From contig JACPSF010000469.1 of NCBI GenBank assembly GCA_016193385.1, positions 1-21,197 on the forward strand: a stretch of DNA of 21,197 nucleotides. Direction: 5' to 3'. Origin of the DNA: Deltaproteobacteria bacterium (GTDB taxonomy: Bacteria; Desulfobacterota_B; Binatia; UBA9968). Below the pieces are notes generated by a model. That model did no database searches, was not told where the DNA came from, and saw only the letters and a program-made list of their open reading frames with translations. Within the stretch, counting starts at the first letter, position 1. Every line of letters begins with the position of its first letter. Made by a program: the position numbers and the translations under genes. Positions 8,313 to 14,443 of the stretch are shown here, piece by piece.

Positions 8313-8516
8313 TCAGCTTTTAATCCCGTATTTCCGCTTAAATTTCTCCACGCGACCGGCCGAGTCCACAAATTTCTGCTTACCTGTAAAAAAGGGGTGG
8401 CACTGCGAGCAGATTTCCACGTGGATATTCTGCACCGTCGAGCGCGTCTCGGTAACGTTCCCGCAGGCACAGGTGATCGTTGCCGCTTTGTACTCTGGAT
8501 GAATTCCCTCTTTCAT
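8313..8516 (-). CDS. rpmE: 50S ribosomal protein L31, zinc-binding type
   Basis: L31 bridges the large and small ribosomal subunits. The 67-residue product has the start MKEGIHPEY and the four-cysteine zinc site: CACGN near residue 16, and [14 protein letters not shown], the latter being the family signature. It ends with [11 protein letters not shown]. It is therefore the zinc-containing (C+) paralogue, not the zinc-independent L31B form. It is preceded by a convincing sigma-70 promoter at 8540-8568 and followed by a strong terminator at 8213-8254, so it forms a single-gene transcript. It diverges from the receiver-like gene at 8765. Confidence 0.96.
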   Translation of the reverse strand: MKEGIHPEYKAATITCACGNVTETRSTVQNIHVEICSQCHPFFTGKQKFVDSAGRVEKFKRKYGIKS

Positions 8517-8524
8517 AGCTCAAA

Positions 8525-8536
8525 CCTATCGATAGG
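8525..8536. promoter_or_regulatory. Perfect 12-base palindrome in the rpmE leader
   Basis: CCTATCGATAGG lies a few bases downstream of the rpmE -10 box and just before its start codon. It is also about 110 bases upstream of the divergent sigma-54 promoter. It could be an operator in the rpmE leader or an upstream activator site. No Zur-box similarity was seen. Confidence 0.4.
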
Positions 8537-8539
8537 GAC

Positions 8540-8568
8540 CTTATAGCACGAACCAAGTCTGTCTTCAA
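8540..8568 (-). promoter_or_regulatory. Sigma-70 type promoter of rpmE
   Basis: On the minus strand TTGAAG (8568-8563) is followed after 17 bases by TATAAG (8545-8540). The rpmE ATG lies about 24 bases beyond the -10 box. Confidence 0.7.
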
Positions 8569-8643
8569 ATCCCCCCCATTCCCCCGCGGGTTGGAGTTCC
8601 AAAGGCTCCCGGCAGGACGAAAGAGACGGCGGTAATTTTGTTC

Positions 8644-8659
8644 TGGCACGAGAATTGCT
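8644..8659 (+). promoter_or_regulatory. Sigma-54 promoter, full consensus match
   Basis: TGGCACG at 8644-8650 and TTGCT at 8655-8659 are separated by four bases, giving GG-N10-GC. This matches the -24/-12 consensus recognised by RpoN at every conserved position. Transcription would start near 8670, about 95 bases before the receiver-like gene at 8765. Such promoters need an AAA+ enhancer-binding protein; none is encoded in this window. Confidence 0.75.
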
Positions 8660-8713
8660 CACCACCCGAGGGTAGGTTCTTAACCCCTAAAACTATGGGT
8701 TTCTCAGCGCAAA

Positions 8714-8739
8714 TTGACACTTTCGTCCGGTCATTGACA
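8714..8739 (+). promoter_or_regulatory. Direct repeat of TTGACA spaced by two helical turns
   Basis: TTGACA occurs at 8714-8719 and again at 8734-8739, 20 bases apart, in the leader between the sigma-54 promoter and the gene at 8765. The first lacks a good -10 box at 16-18 bases, so a protein-binding direct repeat is as likely as a second promoter. Confidence 0.35.
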
Positions 8740-8764
8740 AACTTTAGCACGAGAGGTGAGGGCC

Positions 8765-9226
8765 ATGGGACCAAATTTCATCCCTAGAATTATGATTGTC
8801 GAGAGCTATGGAAGCAACGTCAAATCGCTTTCAACCCACCTAGCAAGTTTCGGGATACCGTTACAAATCATAACCGCGACCGACGCTCCATCAGCAATGG
8901 CAAGGCTACAAAGGGAGCCAGCCGATCTGGTCATTATCGATACCCTATTAAGGGGCAAGACGGATGGTTTTGAGCTGTGCCGCAGTTTAAGATCTACGAA
9001 CTTTGGCCAGCACCTCCCCATCATTCTTCTCCTCGGTGGGACCCTTTCTCTAGAACGCTCCAAGGGAATACTGGCTGGCGCAGACCTCCTCCTGCATCGT
9101 CCCGTGGTAAAAGAGGAGCTGTTAAAGATGCTTCAACTGCTCCTCGCGCAAAAGCTTGAACAAGCGGAAAACGCTCGCCCCTCAGTGGAGCCGATTCCGC
9201 TCAGACGGCTGCACTCGGTGGTCTGA
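8765..9226 (+). CDS. Atypical single-domain response-regulator receiver
   Basis: The 153-residue product has the CheY-like fold pattern: strand IMIVES, then helices, then the phospho-acceptor strand LVIID with Asp59 kept, GFELCRSLR, and strand LPIILLL. Other active-site positions are altered. The acidic pair is reduced to one Glu (Glu13), the Thr/Ser after strand 4 is Gly (LLLGG), and the conserved Lys is Arg (LLHRPV). Phosphorylation chemistry is therefore doubtful, as in pseudo-receivers. There is no output domain, only a short C-terminal tail. ATG 8765 is preceded by AGAGGTGAG; an in-frame GTG at 8756 overlaps that ribosome site and is rejected. A consensus sigma-54 promoter lies about 105 bases upstream. 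No histidine kinase is adjacent. Confidence 0.75.
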   Translation: MGPNFIPRIMIVESYGSNVKSLSTHLASFGIPLQIITATDAPSAMARLQREPADLVIIDTLLRGKTDGFELCRSLRSTNFGQHLPIILLLGGTLSLERSKGILAGADLLLHRPVVKEELLKMLQLLLAQKLEQAENARPSVEPIPLRRLHSVV

Positions 9227-9295
9227 TAGAATCGACTTCCCGACGGTCGGAATACTGCCCTAGCAAAGACCCCCACAAGTGACCAAAACCGGGGA

Positions 9296-9314
9296 CGCCA
9301 GGTTTGCCCTGGCG
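9296..9314. other. Hairpin in the gap before the TctC-like gene
   Basis: CGCCAGG pairs perfectly with CCTGGCG around a five-base loop, and outer GGGG and CCCC runs could extend it. No T-run follows, so it is not an obvious terminator. The 226-base gap 9227-9452 otherwise holds no gene. Confidence 0.4.
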
Positions 9315-9452
9315 CGCACTTCCCCGAGCTTGGCGAAACGCTTCAAGTACTCTGCTTACTCCGCAACAGACATTCGACCCGCTTGAATACCTTTGGGCAA
9401 GGGTATAGCTTAATCCCCTAGTTTTTTCCGCCTTGGACAAGGAGATCGAGCT

Positions 9453-10487
9453 ATGGCCGCAAAACGATCGTTTCTAGGGACGACGGCGCTTGTCGTTGTG
9501 GTTTTTTGCCTATTCTACGGTCTCGCTTCCGGGCAGGAAGCTTTTTACCAGGGAAAGACCATCCGCATCATCGTGGGCGGAGCCCCCGGAGGTGGCTTCG
9601 ACACCTATGCCCGCATGATTTCCCGCCAGATGGGCAAATACATCCCAGGTAACCCAACCATCATTGTCGACAACATGCCTGGGGCGGGAATGATGATCGC
9701 GGCCAACTATCTCTATAAAATCGCCAAGCCTGACGGCCTCACGATCGGGCATTTCACCGGGAGTCAAGCAATCGGCCAGCTCATAGGGCAAGCCGGTGTG
9801 GAGTTCGATATGCGCCGGTTTGAATATTTGGGCTCCCCGATCGCAGACCATTTTTCATGCGCCTTTACGAAGGCTAGCGGAATTACGAGCTCCGAACGAT
9901 GGCTCGCCGCGAAGAAACCGGTGAAAATGGGTGGAATTGGCCCTGGCAATCTAACGGATAATACGATTAGGGTCCTCAAGTGGGCGACGAGTTTCCCCAT
10001 CCAGCTCGTCTCGGGTTATAAGGGAACTGCTCCGATACGGCTTGCCCTGGAATCCGGTGAGATCGAAGGATCCTGCTGGGGTTGGGATTCGATAAAGGCT
10101 ACTTGGCGCAAGGCTCTCGATACGGGCGAAGGCATCGTGGTCATTCAAGCTACGCCGAAACCCCACGCTGACTTACCGAATGTCCCCCTGGCCATCAATT
10201 TCGCCAAGAACGACGCGGGACGGCAGTTGATCGACGCGGTCATCCACGGTGGCAACTTCGTCGAGCGAAGCTACCTCCTTCCACCCGGGACACCCAAAGA
10301 CAGAGTAGAGCTTCTCCGCCGTGCGTTCATGCAAACCATGCAGGATCGAGAGTTTGTCGCCGAGGTAGAAAAGGCCAGGTTGGGCGTCACCCCGATCACA
10401 GGTGAGGAGCTCGAGAGCCGCATTAACGGTTTCTTCAACCTAGCCCCAGAGCTGAAAACCCGGCTCAAGGAGATTCTGTTTCAATAA
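9453..10487 (+). CDS. TctC-family (Bug) periplasmic substrate-binding protein
   Basis: The 344-residue product has a signal peptide (basic start, hydrophobic core about 8-25, ending near ASGQEA) followed by a PF03401/TctC-type binding protein. Visible family features are FYQGKTIRIIVG, the GGGFDTYARM substrate-contacting loop, IPGNPTIIVDNMPGAGM, and the C-terminal LPPGTPKDRVELLR. These proteins deliver carboxylates or other small organics to tripartite tricarboxylate transporters, or act as orphan sensors. No TctA/TctB membrane subunits are nearby, so the ligand and partner are unknown. ATG 9453 is preceded by AAGGAGA at a suitable distance. The gene converges on the NMT1-like gene, with only 22 bases between the stops and no clear terminator. 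Confidence 0.9.
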   Translation: MAAKRSFLGTTALVVVVFCLFYGLASGQEAFYQGKTIRIIVGGAPGGGFDTYARMISRQMGKYIPGNPTIIVDNMPGAGMMIAANYLYKIAKPDGLTIGHFTGSQAIGQLIGQAGVEFDMRRFEYLGSPIADHFSCAFTKASGITSSERWLAAKKPVKMGGIGPGNLTDNTIRVLKWATSFPIQLVSGYKGTAPIRLALESGEIEGSCWGWDSIKATWRKALDTGEGIVVIQATPKPHADLPNVPLAINFAKNDAGRQLIDAVIHGGNFVERSYLLPPGTPKDRVELLRRAFMQTMQDREFVAEVEKARLGVTPITGEELESRINGFFNLAPELKTRLKEILFQ

Positions 10488-10509
10488 CATTTCAGCGTTG
10501 GCCCGCCCC

Positions 10510-11508
10510 TCACTTTTTATACAGATCGTCAATGAAGCCGCTTTGGTCCAGCTCTCTTAATGCCGTGATGTTGACGAACTGTTCCGGCTTCATGCCCTTA
10601 GCCTTAGGTATTGTCCTTGCGGCTTCTTGGAGCTGGAATTCTATCCCTTTAAGCGTAGGGTAGGGTTTTCGTTCGGTCAATTTTTTGTACGCCCTGTAGG
10701 TTTCATCCAGGATTTCCTTATCGGTAATTTTCAAGCGCTTTGCCAAGATCCCTTTTGTCCTGTTCTCGTCGGTCATCCAGAGATGGATACCCGCGATGAA
10801 AGCGCGCATAAATTTCCTAACCGTTTCCGGCCGTTCTTTTAGAAACCGCTCGGTGGTAGCAACGGTCTCATGTTGGTAAGGCAATCCCAGATCCGACATG
10901 TCGGCGAGAATATTGTAGCCCAGCTTCTTTGCCGTGATATCGAAAGGCGGCGAGATCACTGTAGACTGCACGCTCCCGCCGGTCAGACCGGCAAAACGAG
11001 TAGTTTGGTCTCCCAACTGGACAATAGCTACGTCCTTATTTGGCACCAAACCGTTCCTTTCCAGAGCAAACCTCATAGCCAAATCCGAAGTCGAGCCAAT
11101 TTTACTGATGGCGGCCGTTCCTCCCCTCAACTGTTCAAATTTAGTGATATTTTTTGCAGCGACGATACTATACGGCAGCGTATTCATGTAACCTAAGATC
11201 ATGATGACGTCCGAACCACCCACGCGAGCATTGATAATTTCGGGTCCGGCTGTGACAGCAAAATTGACGCTCCCCGCAATCGTCGCCTGGATCAATTGAG
11301 TCCCGCCTTGAAAAAATACCAGGTCCGCGTCGAGGCCATACTTTTCGTAAAGACCGCTATCCTTTGGGATAAATGCGTGGGCCAACGGGCCACTCAACCC
11401 CGCAACCCCGACGATAACCTTCTCGAGCTTTTGCTGGGCATGAGCAGTCGCGCCGAGAAAAACAGACAAAAAGAAAAGAAAGAGTGCCAGAAAACCTTTT
11501 GTTTTCAT
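10510..11508 (-). CDS. NMT1/THI5-like ABC-type substrate-binding protein
   Basis: The 332-residue product has a Sec signal peptide (residues 1 to about 24, ending AHAQQ) and a SsuA/NMT1-type periplasmic binding fold. Features include the strand VIVGVAGLSGP, LYEKYGLDADLVFFQGG, a segment with GSVNFAVTAGPE, LRGGTAAISKIGS, and a C-terminal helical part around RKFMRAF. Relatives bind sulfonates, nitrate, pyrimidine precursors or aromatics. The ligand cannot be read from sequence. No ATPase or permease gene is next to it, so it is an orphan binding protein, as is common in soil lineages with many such genes. GGAGG lies about 13 bases before ATG 11508, a rather long spacing. Confidence 0.88.
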   Translation of the reverse strand: MKTKGFLALFLFFLSVFLGATAHAQQKLEKVIVGVAGLSGPLAHAFIPKDSGLYEKYGLDADLVFFQGGTQLIQATIAGSVNFAVTAGPEIINARVGGSDVIMILGYMNTLPYSIVAAKNITKFEQLRGGTAAISKIGSTSDLAMRFALERNGLVPNKDVAIVQLGDQTTRFAGLTGGSVQSTVISPPFDITAKKLGYNILADMSDLGLPYQHETVATTERFLKERPETVRKFMRAFIAGIHLWMTDENRTKGILAKRLKITDKEILDETYRAYKKLTERKPYPTLKGIEFQLQEAARTIPKAKGMKPEQFVNITALRELDQSGFIDDLYKK

Positions 11509-11710
11509 TGCTAACGTCTGTCCTCCTCTGGCAACGTGCCAAGTTTAAGATGCCTAGACCCGGCAGGGATTGCAAGGGTGCCGACAAGCGCGATCAGTAG
11601 AGCAATAGAACATTAGACGGCATGGGAGGCCTCTCCATTGTTTGTTCTAATGAATACCGTAGATTGGAACGCCTGCCCCTCGACTGCTCCCTGTGGTCGC
11701 CTGCTCGGGG

Positions 11711-11779
11711 CACCATTCGACTCGACGGTAGGCTGGCCTGCCATGAGCGAGCGGTTGAAACGCCGCGAGTCGAATGGTG
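11711..11779. repeat. 14-base inverted repeat flanking the tRNA 3' end
   Basis: CACCATTCGACTCG at 11711-11724 is exactly inverted at 11766-11779 (CGAGTCGAATGGTG), separated by 41 bases. The right arm overlaps the CCA end and the last acceptor-stem base of the tRNA fragment. The tRNA terminus and its 3' flank are therefore duplicated in inverse orientation. Confidence 0.8.
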
Positions 11780-11819
11780 GAGCCGAGGGGAGTCGAACCC
11801 CCGACCTCTTGACTGCCAT
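11775..11819 (-). tRNA. 3' half of tRNA-Ala(GGC), probable island attachment site
   Basis: Read on the minus strand, the segment begins with the anticodon loop ATGGCAG (anticodon GGC, Ala). It continues with the 3' anticodon stem TCAAG, variable loop AGGTC, T-arm GGGGG-TTCGACT-CCCCT, the acceptor 3' strand CGGCTCC and an encoded ACCA. The 5' half (acceptor GGAGCCG, D-arm, 5' anticodon stem CTTGA) is absent; the sequence upstream diverges exactly at the loop. This is the signature of an attachment site left by a tyrosine integrase. By orientation, the inserted DNA lies to the right (above 11820) and the old chromosomal flank to the left. The intact tRNA should sit at the far end of the island, outside this window. 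Confidence 0.75.
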
Positions 11820-11925
11820 CCGAATATTAGGCGTTACTACAGCCTAAAGCGTCTTAAAAACGCCAAACATTTCAGGCCTCAGAGGTTTGCTTGTACGGCA
11901 GCCTTTGGGGCTTGTCTTTTCACAT

Positions 11926-11946
11926 ACACGGACAAAAGGCGGACAG
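11926..11946 (+). repeat. Left copy of a 21-base imperfect inverted repeat
   Basis: This copy begins ACACGGACAA and ends CGGACAG, with a four-base variable centre. The reverse complement of 14184-14204 matches it at 17 of 21 positions. Each copy contains two GGACA half sites in direct orientation, as integrase arm-type sites often do. It lies about 105 bases from the tRNA-Ala fragment. Confidence 0.55.
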
Positions 11947-11959
11947 CCAATTTAAAAAC

Positions 11960-12490
11960 TTACTCGACGCTTCCCGATGGGGGTGGAACAAACTCACTCT
12001 TTAACGCCAGGGCAGCTGCCAACATTTTTTCCATCTTGCTGTTGACTTTAGCGGAATAGACGATGTTACCGTGGTATTGATTCCCGGGTAGGCGCTGCCG
12101 TTCGCATGACAACGGCCTAGTAACCGCTACCACCGTATCCGAGATTTCGACTATGTGAACGGTGGAGATTCGAGCGGCACCGTATTGAGCAGTGCTTTTG
12201 TCGGCTAGGGTGAAATTCTCAACTTGAGAATCGTCTTCCCAATTAACTGAAGTTTCTTTTCCGCCATCCTCTCGTCCCGCAGCCGTTCGGGGATGAGGTA
12301 TAAACGCGTCGGTTGCTATTAAGAATTGATCATCTAGTACCCAATTTGCCTTCCGAAGCCCTCGAAGGCAACTATTGGGGAGATCGTTTACGGTTTCAAC
12401 ATCATCCCGATTAACCGACTCATCTCGAGTTGATCCATGGTACCAGATTCGTAGCGCTCGGATGAGGCGGTTGAAAATACGAAATACCAT
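11960..12490 (-). CDS. Uncharacterised third protein of the TIGR04255 cassette
   Basis: I do not recognise a named family. The conserved-looking part starts near LRGLRKANW and includes DAFIPHPRT, a REDGGKETSVNWEDD stretch and an ISTVHIVEI strand. It ends with a segment like LPGNQYHGNIVYSAKVN, in which Asn-x-Tyr-His-Gly-Asn is striking, and a helix KMEKMLAAALAL. No signal peptide or membrane helix is seen. The only usable in-frame start, ATG 12490, makes the gene overlap its upstream partner by 103 bases. No ATG, GTG or TTG occurs between that codon and the conserved part (near 12367), so the original start may have been lost. It is co-oriented with the other two cassette genes and is probably part of the same transcript. 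Confidence 0.6.
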   Translation of the reverse strand: MVFRIFNRLIRALRIWYHGSTRDESVNRDDVETVNDLPNSCLRGLRKANWVLDDQFLIATDAFIPHPRTAAGREDGGKETSVNWEDDSQVENFTLADKSTAQYGAARISTVHIVEISDTVVAVTRPLSCERQRLPGNQYHGNIVYSAKVNSKMEKMLAAALALKSEFVPPPSGSVE

Positions 12491-13146
12491 CCAGAATCCC
12501 TTGGAGTTTGCTCGAAGGAGAAGCCTAGCCGCCGGTCCTCAAACGTCCATTCCAACAAGTAGGAGGAATCCTCAAGAAGCGACAGTCGGAGAGGAGGCAA
12601 CTTCGTTATAACAGCGTGTGATACAGTAGTCACAAACTTATTGAGAACATCTTGCACTGCTTCTCTGGTGGGTGTTGGTACCTGAGCTAATTGATTGAAA
12701 ACTGGACTCGTCAGCGGATGGATAGCCTCTAACTTCGGGGTTTCTTTGTCTTGCAGATTCGCATGCGAGGCGGAAACGCTCTCGATTACCTCTAAATTCT
12801 GTGACAACTCATCAATCGATGAATGAGAAAAGACAATTGCCTGATTCACTAACTCTGCCACACGGCGGCATTCAATAACTAAGCTTTTGCCCTCAGAGCT
12901 ATAAAGACTCCCTAAGGGTGACAACCAAACAATATTCTCGTATTCTATTGTGGGACTGACCTTGGCCTCAACTACAATTAGATTTCCCTCTGGTTCAACG
13001 AAAATAATATCCGCCTGTCGTCGCTGCGGAAAACGCAAGGAAAGTTCCGCTTCGATAATCGAACTAGTAGTACCCAACGCGGCAAGCATCCGATCATCAA
13101 AGTCCCGGTCTTCAAATTCATCTTCTCGCCAAGTCCGCAATGTCAC
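12388..13146 (-). CDS. Protein with PD-(D/E)xK nuclease-like signature
   Basis: The 252-residue product carries the core pattern of the PD-(D/E)xK endonuclease fold near its N-terminus: an acidic helix residue (Glu32 or Glu34), then RRQADIIFVEPEG with Asp46, then the strand LIVVEAKV with Glu60-x-Lys62. A helix ECRRVAELVNQAI follows about 30 residues later. The C-terminal half (WTFEDRRLGFSF, GWYFVFS) looks like a separate beta-rich domain. GTG 13146 was chosen because its GTGA overlaps the TGA of the preceding gene by four bases, and GGAGG lies eight bases upstream. A longer start at 13215 would overlap by more than 70 bases. Nuclease activity is inferred only from the motif spacing. Confidence 0.65.
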   Translation of the reverse strand: MTLRTWREDEFEDRDFDDRMLAALGTTSSIIEAELSLRFPQRRQADIIFVEPEGNLIVVEAKVSPTIEYENIVWLSPLGSLYSSEGKSLVIECRRVAELVNQAIVFSHSSIDELSQNLEVIESVSASHANLQDKETPKLEAIHPLTSPVFNQLAQVPTPTREAVQDVLNKFVTTVSHAVITKLPPLRLSLLEDSSYLLEWTFEDRRLGFSFEQTPRDSGWYFVFSTASSERYESGTMDQLEMSRLIGMMLKP

Positions 13147-13961
13147 CTTGTTCGCCTCCACAAATTCTTGTGCATGGTTTCGGCTGTGAGATCGGTAAAA
13201 CCGCATACGATCCACTCATGAGCCATATCGAACCAAGACCACATGGACGACCGTGATCGATCGACACCTATTCCCCTCGCTGTGAGCTCTAAAAGAATGA
13301 GGGGAAGTCCGTCCGATTTTCGTTTGCCTAGACGAATTGACACGCGCAATCTAGCGGCGCGTTCTGGTAAAATAAAGCTTGTTTGCCAATTCATTGTCTC
13401 TGGACTAGGTAGAAAGCGCTTATCGCTTTTACGCCATAAGAAGTCTGGGAATATATTTCCAATGTCGTCTGGTATCTCCCAACCCTCTCCTTTGAAAATA
13501 TGGTTGATATAAGTCAATTCGTATTGAATTGGCTCGATCCTATCAAATTTCCTATCCTCCAAGAATTCTTCAAAGGTTGCTAGGCAGGTACGAAAGTTTC
13601 CAATCACCTGATCGTAATGTGGGTATATATCAGTGTCTCTCTCCTTTTTCCAATTGTGTAAAAAGCGATCTCGTTGTACTTGAATAAGACGATTACCATC
13701 GCCGCTTTCAAACCACACTCGGGGTGGAGGAAGCTCGCCTGAGAACACATCCTTGCGAGATGCTTCATCAAATCGCTCTATGACTGGCATTAAGGGAGCG
13801 ACCTCCTGACAGTTAGGATAATTCGCTTTGAACTTATCCCATAAGATTCCTAAATAAGGCACAGTGAAGGCGCGTATGGGATCAAATTGAAGCCCACAAA
13901 CAACCTCAGTTACCGGTGGCTTCTCAAAGTCTGGTAGATGTTTATTAACAATATTAACCAC
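13143..13961 (-). CDS. TIGR04255 family protein
   Basis: The 272-residue product shows the N-terminal hallmark of the TIGR04255 family, a sporadically distributed group of unknown function: PPVTEVVCGLQFDP at residues 15-28, then a segment with LGILWDKFK, a strand NRLIQVQRDRF with NWKK, and YELTYINHI. The C-terminal half alternates strands and helices, with LRVSIRLGKR and HEWIVCGFTDLTAETMH. No catalytic motif is obvious. The start is GTG 13961 with a weak ribosome site. A possible promoter (TTGTGC, 18 bases, TATAGT on the minus strand) precedes it. It is the first gene of a three-gene leftward cassette and overlaps the next gene by four bases. The region is markedly richer in A+T than the his cluster, which suggests horizontal transfer. 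Confidence 0.75.
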   Translation of the reverse strand: MVNIVNKHLPDFEKPPVTEVVCGLQFDPIRAFTVPYLGILWDKFKANYPNCQEVAPLMPVIERFDEASRKDVFSGELPPPRVWFESGDGNRLIQVQRDRFLHNWKKERDTDIYPHYDQVIGNFRTCLATFEEFLEDRKFDRIEPIQYELTYINHIFKGEGWEIPDDIGNIFPDFLWRKSDKRFLPSPETMNWQTSFILPERAARLRVSIRLGKRKSDGLPLILLELTARGIGVDRSRSSMWSWFDMAHEWIVCGFTDLTAETMHKNLWRRTR

Positions 13962-14010
13962 TTACGACAGCTACCACAACTATATCACATCGTCGTCACG
14001 AGGCACAATC

Positions 14011-14025
14011 GGGTTGTCTCAACCC
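14011..14025. promoter_or_regulatory. Perfect inverted repeat upstream of the cassette
   Basis: GGGTTG, a three-base spacer, and CAACCC lie about 50 bases upstream of the TIGR04255 gene start, near the inferred -35 region. It could be an operator or a small hairpin in the leader. Confidence 0.35.
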
Positions 14026-14124
14026 AACCTGCAATTGTATGAGCCTTTTGCAATTTGCGTGGCATTCGGAATCACGGCCAGCTTCTTAGAACGCGGGGAC
14101 GTCGAATAAAATTCCCTGAGGTCA

Positions 14125-14146
14125 CTTGACTGGTAATCAAGAGGTC
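14125..14146 (+). tRNA. tRNA-like anticodon arm (Thr, GGT), remnant
   Basis: CTTGA and TCAAG form a perfect five-pair stem around the loop CTGGTAA, with anticodon GGT at 14132-14134. AGGTC, a canonical variable loop, follows. No D-arm or acceptor stem is present, and the following T-arm is degenerate: TTCAAA-TTC-TTTGAA at 14149-14163 is instead a perfect palindrome. This is best read as a tRNA-derived attachment-site remnant, not a functional tRNA. Confidence 0.35.
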
Positions 14147-14183
14147 CGTTCAAATTCTTTGAATCCACTAGCCTTTTCCTCAC

Positions 14184-14204
14184 CTGTCCGTGAATTGTCC
14201 GTGT
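14184..14204 (-). repeat. Right copy of the 21-base imperfect inverted repeat
   Basis: The reverse complement begins ACACGGACAA and ends CGGACAG, like the copy at 11926-11946, in opposite orientation and of the same length. It lies 37 bases from the tRNA-Thr-like arm. The two copies bracket the three-gene cassette. Confidence 0.55.
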
Positions 14205-14220
14205 CTTTAACCGCCGGGGT

Positions 14221-14296
14221 GGGCCTTTCTAGGCCCCCCTACTCTCAGAAGCTTGGCTTAAGCTTCCGAGGGTACCCCCCCCCTTTGGGGGCACCC
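14221..14296. other. Three consecutive hairpins
   Basis: Hairpin 1 is GGGCCT-TTCT-AGGCCC (14221-14236). Hairpin 2 is GAAGCTT-loop-AAGCTTC (14248-14266), extended by CTC/GAG after one mismatch. Hairpin 3 pairs GGGT and CCCCC with GGGGG and ACCC (14270-14296). There are no protein-coding signs. They may be terminators for converging transcription or part of a structured RNA with the next feature. Confidence 0.5.
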
Positions 14297-14341
14297 TTTC
14301 ACCTATTGACATCCTATAGGAATCTTATAGAGTTAGTTCGG

Positions 14342-14430
14342 AGCGGTAAGACCGCTGTAGGTGCCCCCGGTGTGCCCATCCATCGGTTGGCTAAGCGGGG
14401 GGCATCAAGCCTACACGGCACGCTCTTTTT
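14342..14430 (+). ncRNA. Candidate structured RNA or 3' structure
   Basis: AGCGGT-AAG-ACCGCT (14342-14356) is a perfect hairpin. It is followed immediately by a 12-pair bulged stem in which GTAGG-TGCCCCC (14357-14368) pairs with GGGGGCA (14398-14404) and CCTAC (14410-14414). A TTTTT run at 14426-14430 follows. A TTGACA at 14306-14311, with an imperfect -10 (TAGAGT at 16 bases), could drive it. It overlaps no gene; the DUF3800 gene ends at 14444 on the other strand. Confidence 0.35.
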
Positions 14431-14443
14431 ATTTCCCCCTGCC

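Noticed and set aside
8756..8764. GTG 8756 as the start of the receiver-like gene
   Set aside because: The codon is part of the AGAGGTGAG ribosome site for ATG 8765, and the three extra residues add nothing to the receiver fold.
9296..9314. Hairpin considered as a terminator for the receiver-like gene
   Set aside because: It has no T-run after it on either strand, so it is listed only as a hairpin.
11622..12059. Plus-strand open frame crossing the tRNA fragment
   Set aside because: It reads through the tRNA-Ala 3' half and a repeat, and contains the familiar false peptide produced by translating a tRNA end.
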